In this document: one piece after another, positions 26,401-38,541 of the stretch | Layout of the letters: each line of letters opens with the position of its first letter | Numbering within the stretch: the first letter of the stretch is position 1 | Assembly (NCBI RefSeq): GCF_048128805.1 | Contig: NC_136005.1 | Coordinates: forward strand, 3,123,941-3,187,940 | DNA length: 64,000 bases | Direction of reading: 5' to 3' | Source of the DNA: Centroberyx gerrardi | Lineage: Eukaryota; Chordata; Actinopteri; Beryciformes; Berycidae | Made by a program: the position numbers and the translations under genes | Notes under the pieces: generated by a model | The model's database searches: none | Told to the model about the DNA's origin: nothing | Seen by the model: the letters and a program-made list of their open reading frames with translations, nothing else

Positions 26401-29400
26401 GAAAGCAGCTAGCTCGGTGGGTGGGCCCTTACTTGAGGCGAGCCGCCGGGGGAGAAGCCTTGATTGGAGACTGGGGAGGTTGGAGACTGATTGGCTGGTG
26501 AGCCAGTCTGATTGCGGTACTGTTGGAGGGAAGAGGGTTAGCTAGCACCGAGCTCCATGACAGTCACACACAGATCTCATAGGAAGGGATGTGAGATGGG
26601 CCAAGGGTCTACTACTACCTGAAGACAGGCCTAAAAACCTTTTTATTCCTTACCTTTTTTTTCATGTTAACTTTCGTTTAGTGATTACTTTCTTTGTTTT
26701 TAACTCTGTAGCACTTTGAGATTCACAGTGAATGAAAGTGCAGTACAAATAAAATGCATTATTGTTGTTATTATTACTAGTCATGTGAAGTATGTCCAAG
26801 GTTAAGGGTGGGAAATTAACACTAGTTACCAAACAAAATGTGGGAAAACTCTGGCTGTGGCTGATCAGTTTATCTGGCGGTCCTGTTCTCTTCTAAAAAT
26901 CTAGTTGAATGGCAAAATAGCAAATGTGTAAAACTGGTGTTTTTTGGAAGGTGGACAAAACAAAATCTGCCATGGTCCCATCCTTGAATGTCAGTTTTGA
27001 GGCTCATGTCTGACAATTTTTGCTTTAACAATCTGCACCTTGGACCGACTACATCTCAAAATGTCTTAATAACCCAAACAAAAGGTTAGAAGATGCTCAG
27101 TAAAACTCCTGGTGCCAAATGTTTAGAGCCTTCACCTTACAGGACCTACAAAGATCTTCCTTATCCGAATAATTAACATCACACAGACTAATGAAATCCT
27201 TTGTTTTGAAGGCAACAAAAAAAAAAACATGGCAGCCAAAATAATTTTCATGACTGAAATAATTTCCTTTCAACCAGCATGGAGAGAATCTGCACACAGC
27301 TTAACAAGAGGAAAAAAGTCCTTCTCACTGGAGGTTTCCAAAAATATATTTTATTACATGATGCTCATAACAAAATAAATAGACAAAACTGTGTCAAACC
27401 TTTCGATCACATCTTCCACTTTACTTTGTTATCAGCACCATGCAATAAAATATAATATATTGTTGGAAACCTCATTGAGAAGGACTTTTTTCCCCACTTG
27501 TTAAGCAGTGTGCGGATTCTCTCCATGCTGGTTGAATTGATATGTTCCTACACACCTATGTTTGAAGAGTGTTGGACTTTTAAACCTTATGTATATATAT
27601 GAAATAATTTCCTGGCAGCCATCAAAGACATATTTCTAGTAATTAAGTCAGTCATAAAAAGGACAGGTGAAGTCATTAGGCTGCATACTGGATAGTCTAA
27701 GAACCTATGGAGGAATTTACGCAGTGCACATGGGGAAAAAATAAATGAATAACAACTTAAGTTTAAGCAAAATGGGCCCAGCCATTTCGTCAGATCATTC
27801 GTAATCTCCTTCTTTTTCCTTCCCCGCCCCCCCCCCCTTCAGTTTTTGACCCGGCTTCTCGTCGCCTTACCGAGCTGATGTTGATGCCGGCGGTGGTCTG
27901 GTTCTGGCTGTCGGGGGAGGGGTTGGTGGCGGTGGCGGTGCCGGTGGTGGCGGCGGTGGGCAAGGTGATGAGCCGGATGCCCTGAGGCAGAGCCTGCTGC
28001 TGCTTCTGCAGGTCGCTGAGCAGCTGAGCCTGGGCCTGAGCCGTCAGCTGGTTGAACAGCGGGTACTGAGAGAGCTGCTGCTCCAGGGTCAGCGCCTCCA
28101 TCGGCACCGCCTGGGGAGAGACACACAGGTTCTGTACAGTCCCGTGGTGGCACAAGTCTCAAGTCAAGTCCCAAGTCTAAATGTACAACACTAAGTCAAG
28201 TCAAGTCCTGCCTGAGAGGAAGGACCCAACTGCCTGGTCAACGCCTGCAGTCGCTTCAATAAAGCAGATTGAGTTCAAATGGAAATCAATCATGTGCCAT
28301 CAGAGGTGTGACCAAGTCAACTTTGCTTGAGTCTCAAGTCTAAATGTAGAACAGCAAGTCAAGTCAGAACAAATCGAGAGTCCAGTATCAATTTAATATC
28401 TTAAAGAAAACTAAATATCTAGGACTTTTCAATGCAATATGGTTTTAATAGGATAAAGACTTGGTAAGAGCATCATGAGTTTGATTTCTATAATCAGTTT
28501 CAACTTCAATAAATTCAATCATTCCATACAAATTCAGAAAACAGAATTTAAATTCAGTCGTCCGCTGGAACAAATCTCATCACTTTCAATCTAAGTCATT
28601 TACACAAACACAAGATCTCAAGTCAAGACTTTAGAAACCTTTTCAAGTCATCAAAGTACAAGTCAGAGTCAAGTCCCAAGTCACCAGAACCCAAGTCAAG
28701 TCAAGTCTCAAGTCTTCTCTTCATGCATCAAGTCAAGTCTCAAGCAATTGTGACTCAAGTCTGACTCGAGTCCAAGTCATGTGACTCGAGTCCAGTCATG
28801 TGACTCGAGTCCCCCCCCCCCTCTGGATCTCAGCTCTCTGGCAGCGGAGCCTCACCTGGGTGATGTTGACGGGTGAGGTCAGGGTGGGGGAGAGCTGCTG
28901 CGGGGACTGCTGGAGGTGAAGGTCGGCGCTGAGGGTGAGCGGCACCACAGACGGCTGCCGGCGCTGCGCTGTTACTGTCATGGTGGGCTGGGAGGAGGTG
29001 GGGATCCCTGGGAAGGAAAGAAAACACTAATAACTTTGTCTGCATTGCACTTTTTAAAAATGCTGTAAAATGAAAAGGCAAAACAAACATAGCAACAGTC
29101 AGCTATAACCAAGGGAACACCTGAACTACTGACTCCATTTAAGGCAAGAACTTAAGGCCGACTCGGCAAAACTCAATATTAGCTTCTCAACAAACAAAAC
29201 AACACAACAGCAAGTTGCACTCAAGTTTTCAGTTGTGTCTTCAGAGATTTTAAGATAACATGAGCTAGCTTAGGGCTGCTAGATTATGGATAAAATGATA
29301 AAACTGATTACTTTATAATTGTAATTATTATAATTGCTTTTTTAAAATCTTACTGTTGTGTTTTAAATCAGTTTGATACAAATGTTACATACAGTTTTTT

Positions 29401-32400
29401 GTTCGGTTACTCTGGCGTTTCTATAATTACTTTTACTTCTTCCTGCTGTTTTATCTTACTGTTGTGTTTTAATTCAGTATTATACTTAACATTTTACTTC
29501 TTGTTCTGAATATATATATTTTTTTATTTCAACATGAAGCACTCTTGTAAATCTTGTTCAGAAAGGTTCTATATAAAGTTATTATTATTTCACCATCTAC
29601 TATTTTATTGCACTCTATGCATCTTCTATCAACATTTTGACCATTTTCAACTACAGTGGCCATTCTAAATGAAATCAACATTGATGATATTCTATGATTA
29701 TCAATTGTGGAACTTAAAAATCATAATACACAATTTCACACGATTAATTGTGCAGTCCAAACTTATGGATGTGCAGTCTAAACTTATGGATACTTACTGT
29801 ATGTCTATCCAAGATTTAGCTTGATTGCATAATGATGTAAATGTGACTAAGACCTTGATCTTGCTTGGTGCTCAGGGTTTTTCACTAAAAAAACTAAAAA
29901 AAAGCACTAAAATCCTAACTCCACTGACAGGCAGTGACTGAATGACGCTGTTGAAACAGACCCACCATGAACTCAGAAGGAAACCTTCGTCGTCAGTACA
30001 CTGGCGTTGTCGTCATACTAAAGGGTGAGAAGGCAGCCAGTAGCTTACAAGTTTTATCAGTTTTCCTGCTGATCCACACTCCACACCAACATTGGATGTG
30101 TGTACACATCTCTGCTTTTTACACGGTGGTTGTTACCATGGCTGGCGGCGCTGATGCCCAGGTGGGTGAGGTTGGTGGTCAGGCTGCCGGTGCTGTTGGA
30201 CGAGCTGAGGGCGGGGAAGGCCACGGTGTCCTCGGGGTCCAGAGGGGTGGAGAGCGGCGGAGGGAACTGGATGTTGGTCAGGTCGGGCAGCGAGCCGCCG
30301 GTGTTGTGCGCGGCCGGGAGCACCGACGGGTTCACTTCCTGGTCTGGTGATGGGAATATACTAGAAGACAAAAGTTGAATCAAAACATGAGAAAAGTTTT
30401 TACCTTTTTACCCTACTACTGAGTTTGTATTGTGCCATACCGCTACTGGGCAAACTATGGGTACGATACAGATAGGTTAGGGTTAGAGTTTCTGAAGGCT
30501 GACACGGATACTAATACTTTTAGACTGAAGCCGCTGATAGATGTTATTTTGTGCTGATATTCATCATCTTTAAATTTGACCATTTATTCAATATCAAGTA
30601 TTCAGTCCATCAGGGTGGAAAATGCTCTGAAACAGCATTCAGAGCATCATGGGACACTAAAACTCTCCACTGAAACCAGACTGATGAAATTATTTTAGTG
30701 TCAGCAGCTCTTTAAGGCAGAGTGACCCACCACATCTATTCAATGGTAGAGAAACTCTGGGAGACATTACTGACTATAAAATGAAAAATCAATCTACAAA
30801 AAACAATACTGAACAATTACGTGAATAAACAAAGCATGCAAAAAAGATAAAATTTCATGTCAGTTTTTCCGGACTGTTTTTCTGTAGCTGTGGCAGGAGG
30901 AACCTCCATCAGATCAGAGGTGGACATGACTGGACAATATCCGACATTTAATAAAAAAAGCCGATACTGGCACGATACATCAGTCGAACCTTAATCAGCA
31001 GCATTTGGTTTTTCACTGAAATGTGCATCACATAATGCCATCACATGTTTAGCTGCCTTTCCAACACACTTCTAATGTACCTGTACTAGACCAAACTATC
31101 GACACAACATGTAAAAAAAAAAAATCACACCATCCTGTATCAGCGTGGATACAGTATGAATTTGTGCAGTGGAAAAAACACAACTGTCTCTTGTTAAAAT
31201 AGATGGCAGGGTGTGTGAGTGAGAGGATGCTCCGTCCAGCAGAACTAACAAAACAAACAGATACACTAAATCTACTCACTTGATTCCAGGGACGTCACAC
31301 GCCTTGGGCTTTGATGAATCATCCTGAGGAGAAAACACAATAATGAGCCAACCTTCTCCAGTGGCAGACATGTATAGTAACACGTGTTCGCCTTGTAGCC
31401 CTTCCCTTTCCCGTCGGTACCTTCTTGTCATCCCACATCTGTTTCTGCGCGTCCTTGTCTGCGTTTGACTCAGAATCCTCCGTCCCAGGCACTGTTAGCA
31501 GCAGTACTAATTAGTGAAACAGCAAGAGACAGTTGCTTGCCGTGACAAAATACATAACAATTCATCAAACTGGTTGAGGAAATGAGTCATCAATATCCCA
31601 GCCAGCCAAGCAGAGTATAGTTCTGTGTGCTAGATTCAACCGGGCCTAAAAATAGCAAGGTGACCAGACAGACAGAGTGGATGCTACCCATTCTTAGTTT
31701 GATTACATCACAGCCTCGGGCATTAACAGACATAATCCATGGGTAATCAGTGAATTATTGATCCTCCTTTCTGAGTTATCTTGAGTAAGGTTCATTCGGA
31801 GACGAGCCCCCGTGGGACGGGTTAGCTGCCTGGAGCCTGTCAACCAGTTCTCTGCCAGCCATCAGTATCCACTTAGCACATAAATATTTCACAAAGAGTG
31901 TAGATCTAGATTTTCGAACCCAGAGCGCAACTTTCTTTGTGACACCAAGCCCTTTATGGCATTTAAGGCTTGCCGCTCGCATGAGGACATTGTGCATGAA
32001 TAAATAAAGGCCACTCTGTGTCTATGTAACCGGATCTCCCATTACCTCGTTTAGGCTGGAGCTCCTGTGATCCCCCTGCAAACACCTCCTGGGGCTTAGG
32101 ATTCATGGTGCTCTGGTGTAAGGCCGAGTCTGAATTTGTCCTGTGCGTGTTAGAAAGAGGAGACGTCAGCAAAATAACCCTGCCACCCCCCCCAAATGCT
32201 GGCCTTGTGCCTGTTCTCCAGCATCATATCTGTCAAGAATTAAATCACACTCCGCTACAGGCTGTTATTTGCCACGGTACAGCCTTTTTTGTGGCGGTTG
32301 AGTTTGGACATTTTACAGCTGCAAGGCTGCGGAGTGTCATGTAAATTCTATTTTTGAAATTGAATTGTACCCATGTTGTAGCCTAGTTTTCATTTTGGCA

Positions 32401-35300
32401 ACTGGACAAGAGGAGATGGCTTACCTTCTCCAGCTGGTGTCCGGCGGGGGGGAGAGGTAAACCGAGCCGTAGGGACAGCTGTCAATGTGAATCTCAGTTA
32501 AGGGTAATAATGTTGTGAGGATGAGATATGGATCGGTGCTATTCATATTTTTATGTTCCTTGGCTGAGGAGATACCACATAACAACAGACGACCACAAAC
32601 AAATGTTATTTTGATCTAATTACTTTTAAAAAACACTTCTTTCAGACTGTTATTCTATTGTAACGGTGGAATAAACTTTAAAGAGAAACACTGTCAAATA
32701 CAATCCAAATAATCTAGGCAAACACATCTGCGATAAAGTTAGCGCAGTGGTCCTCGAGCAGCAGAGTCCTGCTGGTTTTCTGTCCTACCAGCTAGTTAAT
32801 TACCTTCACCTGGTGTAATCAGGGGCTGAATGAGTCCTGGGACAGCAGGTGAATGTAATCAACTACCAGGTAAAATAGAAAACCAGCAGGGCTGTGGAAC
32901 TCGAGGACCAGGATCGAGAACCAGAGTTAGCATATCCTCAACACTGTGTCTTTCAGAAGAAGGATATCTGGCGTCCATGTTTGTCGACCGATAGCGGCCG
33001 GCGGTGGGGAGAGGTGATGCGGTTGCGGTCGCGGTAAACACGCTCCACCAGCCCGTGGTGCCTGGTTGTCCGACTGGTATCCAGCACCGAGTTCTGAAGT
33101 GAACACACCAAGTCAATGAGGTGAGCAAACCAGCTTACTTGCGCAGCAAAATTACACCCAAAATGTCTTGGTATCAATGGTGCAAATGTGTTCATTTCAA
33201 AATGAGTCAAGCTATGGGCCCCCATACTGATGCTCGAGTTGGCAAATGTATTTAAAGATGGAAAGCCATGACAAGCAATGATATATTTTTAAATTTAGGA
33301 TCCAAATTCACATTTCAGGGTAGAATTGGTATGCCGTGTATAGCCTACAGTTCTGGCTTCCTTTTGCTCCTGGACCATGATAAACCTTAGTAAGCCTGTA
33401 CAGCTGTGACCAGCAGGTCATTTCTAAACAGGTTACTGCCATCGTTCACTGAGGTAAGCCTACTTTCCTAAATTAGTCATTCTAATGTTTAGGCCAATTA
33501 TTCACCAATACGAAAGAAAACTGTAGCCTATATATGTCTGAGATGATCGCCAACAGCTGACAAAGTTCCACTGGTCGAGAATAAAACAACGATTCACCGG
33601 CTGAGAGAAGCTAAGGGCTCACCTGAAAAGGCAGGTCAATGTTGCCATTTCCAATCTGATTGACATTGGGCAGTGAGCCTCCATAGTACTGTCCACGATT
33701 CTGCCCTAGTTGCAAATACTGGGTCTTCTGTAACTGCAACTGTGCAAAGTAAAATTGCATGAAAGCATGAGTGAATGATTGATCTGATACATGAAAAAGT
33801 GATGCTAAAAATGAATGAGGCCTGTCAGTTCACAGTGTTACAATGAAAAATGAATGTATTAACTGACAGATGACAAGTGATGATATGGGTGGGTGTGGCT
33901 GTTTCATGAACAATCAAAAAGGCAGACAACATCCCTGACAGCAAATAAATCTTCAGCAGATGTGAGTGACACCTGACAACTGGGAGCAATCAGGTTTACA
34001 GTCAGATTTTACATGTAGCACACTGGCTGTTAGCCACATGTCTGCTGTCCTAAACAAACATCTGTCACAAAAAATAACCATGCATGCTATCAAAAAAACA
34101 CTACATGTGATGAGAGTCCTCTTTCTACCAACAATGACTTGCAGCGTGAATGAGGTTCTGAACGAATGCAATGGATGGATGTTTGAATGGCAAGACAAAG
34201 AAATCTGGCAGACCAAACAACTCACTACTTCTAATTAACTTTTATGCAATAACTGGCAAAATACACGTCTGATTTTTTTTTTTTTTTTACATCAAGGAAT
34301 ATACAGTAGATGGGCAACGCTCCCAGCAACAGGCAACAACCTGAACCACACGGCCAAGAATCAGTCCAAATGTTTCCTGGCAACAAGGTGGTCCTTCTTA
34401 TGTGATTAAAGCAACTGTGCTGCGGCAACTCCTCGCCGCTGTTGCCCAAAAGTTGCCCCGCGTGTCCAGTGTTGTGACTGACAGCAGAGCATCCTTCAAC
34501 ACCCTGCTTAACCCGACGTTACAGTAACGTTATCTAACGTGGCAAAGTCAGACACTTCTGGTGCAGACCCCCGCAAGTAAAACAGCGGCACTGGGATTGT
34601 TTTGCGCTGGTTTTATTTTCCCAAGACACAAATGATGCTGATGTTGATGTGCTGCTGAATGCTAACTGGCTACCGAGCTAACGTTACGTAGTGGATGGTT
34701 ATTAGAAAATCACAGTAGACATTACATTAGCTAGCTAGTGTTTGCCATGTCTGGAACCCCTGTGTTGCTCCGGTTTAGTTCCTAGCAGCTACCTAGCACA
34801 GCTGTGTCAGACTGTTAGTTGGCCTCATGAAAATGTCAGTAAACACGCTGCTGAAACCAGCCACACATACGGATGGAGCACAGGTGCCAATTATTCACAG
34901 CTCCAGCAGCAAGCTAGCTAACGTTAACTAGTTTGGGACCAGCTGGTTAACGCTGTGCACGACTAGCGCGCTACACCTGCACATCACGATTAAACAACTT
35001 CAGTATCTGTTTTCTACCAGCTGTCTGAAAACAAGTTGTCATTTGAAGGTGTTTCACTGCTGCAGCTAACGACGTTAACGTTACCTAGTCAAGATTAGCA
35101 ATAATGCTCCGTAACGTTCGCTAGCTAAACAGCGATGCTAGGAAATTTAAACAGCGGGGATGTGAAGGTCTTACCCGTGCAGCTCTGGTAATATTTAAGT
35201 CTTTCATCACTTCTTCAAAGGCAGCCGTCTCTTCTGCCTGTTTCTGATTATGCAAAGCGATTTTTTCGCTAAATTTGCGAGGATTGTTTGAGGACGCCAT
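23453..35300 (-). CDS. crtc1: CREB-regulated transcription coactivator 1
   Basis: Coactivator that binds the CREB bZIP and moves to the nucleus after calcineurin dephosphorylates it. Coding exons in transcript order: 35175-35300, 33623-33739, 32968-33093, 32425-32486, 32046-32140, 31421-31506, 31280-31323, 30137-30360, 28856-29007, 27871-28110, 26433-26519, 24548-24634, 24271-24445, 23453-23664. Together 1833 nt, 610 aa (human 634). Exon 1 encodes the CREB-binding helix (aa 1-42, starts [20 protein letters not shown]). A SIK/14-3-3 site, [12 protein letters not shown], spans exons 4-5 (serine about 149). Exon 10 is glutamine-rich, the calcineurin docking motif PNIILT ends exon 13, and the acidic transactivation domain ending FRMDRL is exon 14. 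Intron 3 is AT-AC (U12 type). Exon 6 has two acceptors 15 nt apart. I cannot tell which teleost duplicate (a or b) this is. Confidence 0.96.
24008..24150 (+). mobile_element. tRNA-derived SINE fragment
   Basis: Contains a near-perfect Pol III B box (GGTTCGAACCC), then a CT-rich body and the tail AATAAAGGCAAAAAGCC. The A-box half is mostly missing. The same family occurs at 62360-62640. Lies in crtc1 intron 13. Confidence 0.7.
27268..27542. mobile_element. Fold-back element in crtc1 intron 10
   Basis: About 75-bp arms, TTCAACCAGCATGGAGAGAA... at 27268-27350 and its inverse at 27470-27542, flank about 120 bp of AT-rich DNA. The transcript could form a long hairpin. The family is not recognised. 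Confidence 0.7.
28148..28820. mobile_element. hAT-like element, rearranged copy in crtc1 intron 9
   Basis: Same element as 17546-18018. A partial left piece (28148-28212) is followed by a longer copy starting CAGAGGTGTGAC at 28301; the right end decays into a C run near 28811. Intron 9 is 28111-28855, so the element makes up about 90% of it, leaving about 35 nt at each splice site. Confidence 0.8.
29272..29758. mobile_element. MITE-like element with AGGGCTGC / GTGCAGTCC ends
   Basis: Opens with AGGGCTGCTAGATTATGGAT and closes with CACGATTAATTGTGCAGTCC, which are roughly inverted. Lies in crtc1 intron 8. A related right end is seen near 16822-16838 (ATAATTGTGCAGCCCTG). Confidence 0.5.
30605..30765. 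repeat. Dispersed repeat, copy B
   Basis: Partner of 8220-8395, same orientation, in crtc1 intron 7. Between the two, long blocks are identical apart from scattered substitutions. Confidence 0.65.
32487..32967 (-). other. U12-type AT-AC intron of crtc1 (intron 3)
   Basis: On the minus strand the donor reads ATATCCTT (32960-32967), exactly the U12 AT-AC consensus. A CCCTTAAC branch motif lies at 32497-32504, about 10 nt before the acceptor TTCAC (AC at 32487-32488). Joining there restores the frame as ...GRQ-IDSCPYG..., parallel to the mammalian protein. No GT donor is usable: reading on past the exon meets a stop after four codons. A small inverted-terminus element sits inside (32744-32911). 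Confidence 0.85.
32744..32911. mobile_element. Small MITE inside the U12 intron
   Basis: CAGTGGTCCTCGAGCAG at the left and CTCGAGGACCAGG at the right are inverted; the next segments (CCTGCTGGTTTTCT and its inverse) also pair. 168 bp, hAT-like ends, no coding capacity. Confidence 0.65.
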
Positions 35301-38300
35301 CTTTCCCTCTTCTTCTCAATGAAACGTTACGCACGACGCTAGGCTCTGCTGCCGTCGTCACCGCGTACGGCGGCACAGGTGTTGTGTGTGTGTGTGTTTG
35401 GGCTGCAGGCAGCTAAATTTGTCCCAGGAAATAATCAATAACTCTGGCTTTTACTGTAGTCTATATGAACCTGTTGAGTCATGACGAGGCTCCAGGGTTT
35501 GAGGCAGGATGAGTTTGAAGGCGGTAAATTTGCCTCCTACTACTTTTCATTTTTTTTGTCAACAGAAAACAACAACGATCTGGAGAATGTGTCACACACC
35601 CTAATGAATACAGTATGTTGCCTAGTGAAATACACTGTATTGCCACTCGTAATTTTTTGTTTGTTTGTTTGTTTAAGGATGAGAAAGACATACAAATTCT
35701 TCAACATGTTTAACTGCTTCATGTTTTAGTAGTCAAATATATAGTATATAAGCATTATCCTACCAGAACAAATCATTTGACAATTCATTCAAGAATCAAG
35801 GTGATGATATATGGACACTTGTAGGCAATATTGCTGTCAGTAGGGATGGTGATTGGCAAATGGGACAAAAATCTATGTAGATGTGCTACAGGGACCAAAG
35901 GTGTAAAAAACATTATCCTGTTGGTCCAAATGATGTGAAAACTGCCAGCTACACTGCCTAAAAACATTTCCCAAATTTATCCTACTAATTTATGCAGTTG
36001 AATCTTAACATGCATCCTATGTTAACTTTTATTAGAGGTGGAATATTAAAGGCTCATTTCTAAATAATATAGTGCATGTTTATAACTAAAAGACAAATGA
36101 ATATTTATTGGACAGAGTTTACCGGAAAACATATTCCTCCATTCACCAACCCTCCTAAATGTGATGCTCCCATGCACAACCTTAACATGGTTTCTTTTCA
36201 ACAGAATCACCATACAAACGGATTAGTTTTGGGAGATTGTAAACTAAACATGCTCATTTGGGAGGTAAAAACGGAGAGTATAGTCTTGTTACTTTGGACA
36301 ATGTCTAGTGTGTTTTCCATTGAGTTATTTAGGACACAGTGTGTGCTGACTGAACACAGGCACAAGGCCAAAAGTGTTTATGAAAAGTACAACTCAAAAA
36401 GCCTTAAAAATCACTAAATTTGATGCAAGACTCATGTTAGCCTCAGCAGTGTCACTACTAGTTTCTTTTGTGTGCTGCAACACATGCAGCATGAAAAATG
36501 GATACGAAATCACTTAATAATTTATCAAATTGAACATCGGTCTAAAGTCCTCCTATCAAGACAAGACATATAAGCCATACATGATAATAATGTCAAAAAT
36601 GGTGCTATTGTCCTTTAAGTGTCTGTGGAAAGCAATAAGTGTCTTCTGTTAATTTGCTGTGGAAATACCTCATCCCATCAAGACAATGACACCTGCAGGG
36701 TATTTTTAATACATGAAACACCTTTAATAAAGGATGCACATAAAGCTACACAAAAGTCTACATTCCCCTTTGATTACAGTGGTTTACTTTATAATGCACT
36801 TATTCATGATGTGCTTTTTACTGGTACAGATAAAACATGACAAAAGACACACTAAGGCAAATAGGAAACAGTTTAAAATGGGCACTCCTCTTCATTATTT
36901 AGAGGAAAAATAGGAATTTGAAGCTTGCCTCTACCCTACAGACATACCAAGTACCACGAAGACTTCAGCAGCAGAATCGGTAGGCAAATACAAACTGTAC
37001 GTCTCATCAATACTGCTTCGAAAAGTGCAGCAATGCAGTCAAAATAAAAACGCCCTTACTGTGCTAAGCCCGTACTAACCATGACGAATGGATGGGTCGA
37101 TTACTTTCGCCAGGTAAATGATCAATTTGTCAGAACTCAAATCTACACTTCTTTCAAAAAATTGACAAATATCCCCTGCAAGGTTGCATGTAATATTGTC
37201 AGTCAAGGGACAAACACATGTGTGATACACAAGACCTAACACCTGGTTCAAATAAACAGCAGCAGACACCGACATCCCAACGGACGCACACACTAATCAT
37301 TTACATAGCTGCCGAAAGAGGTGCAGATTGTACTTTTAAAGAGATTAGAGATTTGTGTTTCAGTGAGGGAGCACAAGGGCCGTGTCAAGGAACAAAACTA
37401 AAGTAAAAAAGAAACTGAGCCACCCAAAGAGATACAAAGAGAAAGTGTGGAATAATTAACATATTCCATGTTGAAACACAACAAGCTTTGTGTCCATTTG
37501 TGCAATCATTACTATAAATTGATATGTGACTTGTGGATAAATAGACTTAAGTACAACTTTAAGATTTTCAGGTATCGTGTTCTTGGTTCCTTGACTGGTA
37601 AAACTCTAACATGAAACAAAATATTACAAGAAGCAAACTAACAAACAGAAAAAAGATTCCAACTGTTAAAATTCAGTACAATCAAAATGTCCAACATTTA
37701 AAGACAACATTGTGAGAAATTTAAAAATTTTAAATTTATAAGTTTCATTCCTATACAAGATTTCCACCACTTGTAAATGAACGAATGTTGTGAACCTACT
37801 CTGATTATTACTGTTTAATGATTAGCAGGCAACGTAAGCCCTTCATTGGCAAAATTGTAACACTTTTACGGACCGGATCCTTTATGTTTCACAAATATAA
37901 AATGATGAACTTCAGGTAATGACATTTTGGAAGAGAACTCTTTAAGTTTTACTGGCTCATTCGCCCATAGCTAGAAATTTTCCTACTAGGCAAGTGTAAG
38001 ATAATTCCCATTGGCCATAATATGAAAGCGGGCTTATGAAGTTTGGAAATTGCATACCAATCAATATGCCAATCAATCCATTCTTTAACTCAACAACCAG
38101 AAAATTATCATATTGCACAAGCCTTATGCCCTGAACTTATCCAAATACAAACCACCGTTCTTTGCTGAATTATAACCTTATTTCTCTAACATAAATGTGT
38201 CTCAACATAAAGACTGTTAAGAGTTCATTTTCACATAAAAAACTAATTTAAAATCCAAATTAGCTCGGTTTTATACAGTTCTGACCACAAATTAAACATT

Positions 38301-38541
38301 ATGATGCTGTAGCATTCATTATACAAACCTCAACCATAGGAAGGACAGGGAAATAATACATTGTATAGAGTAATGTTGTTCAATTGCTTTTCAGTCATTC
38401 CCGCAAATGAACACACACACACCCACACACACACAACTAAGACTACAGTAGCTTATACAGTGTTCACACCTTGTATTGACTCAACAGTTAGCAGCAAGAG
38501 CACATGGAATCAAGTCGTCACAGTCAGCAGGTCAGAACACA
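35301..38541. other. Interval between crtc1 start and klhl26 stop
   Basis: No coding exon is visible. The left few hundred bases hold the crtc1 5' UTR and promoter (CpG-bearing around 35325-35375, with a short TG run). The right part, read on the minus strand, should be the klhl26 3' UTR; one AATAAA on that strand is at 36104-36109. Long ORFs here are AT-rich chance frames. Confidence 0.5.

Noticed and set aside
32425-32480. Acceptor AC at 32481-32482 for crtc1 exon 4
   Set aside because: It would lie about 16 nt from the branch motif and drop two residues (ID) that align with the mammalian protein; the AC at 32487-32488 fits spacing and alignment better.
32930-32967. A GT donor downstream of crtc1 exon 3
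   Set aside because: Continuing past the AT donor adds ISFF and then a stop before any usable GT.
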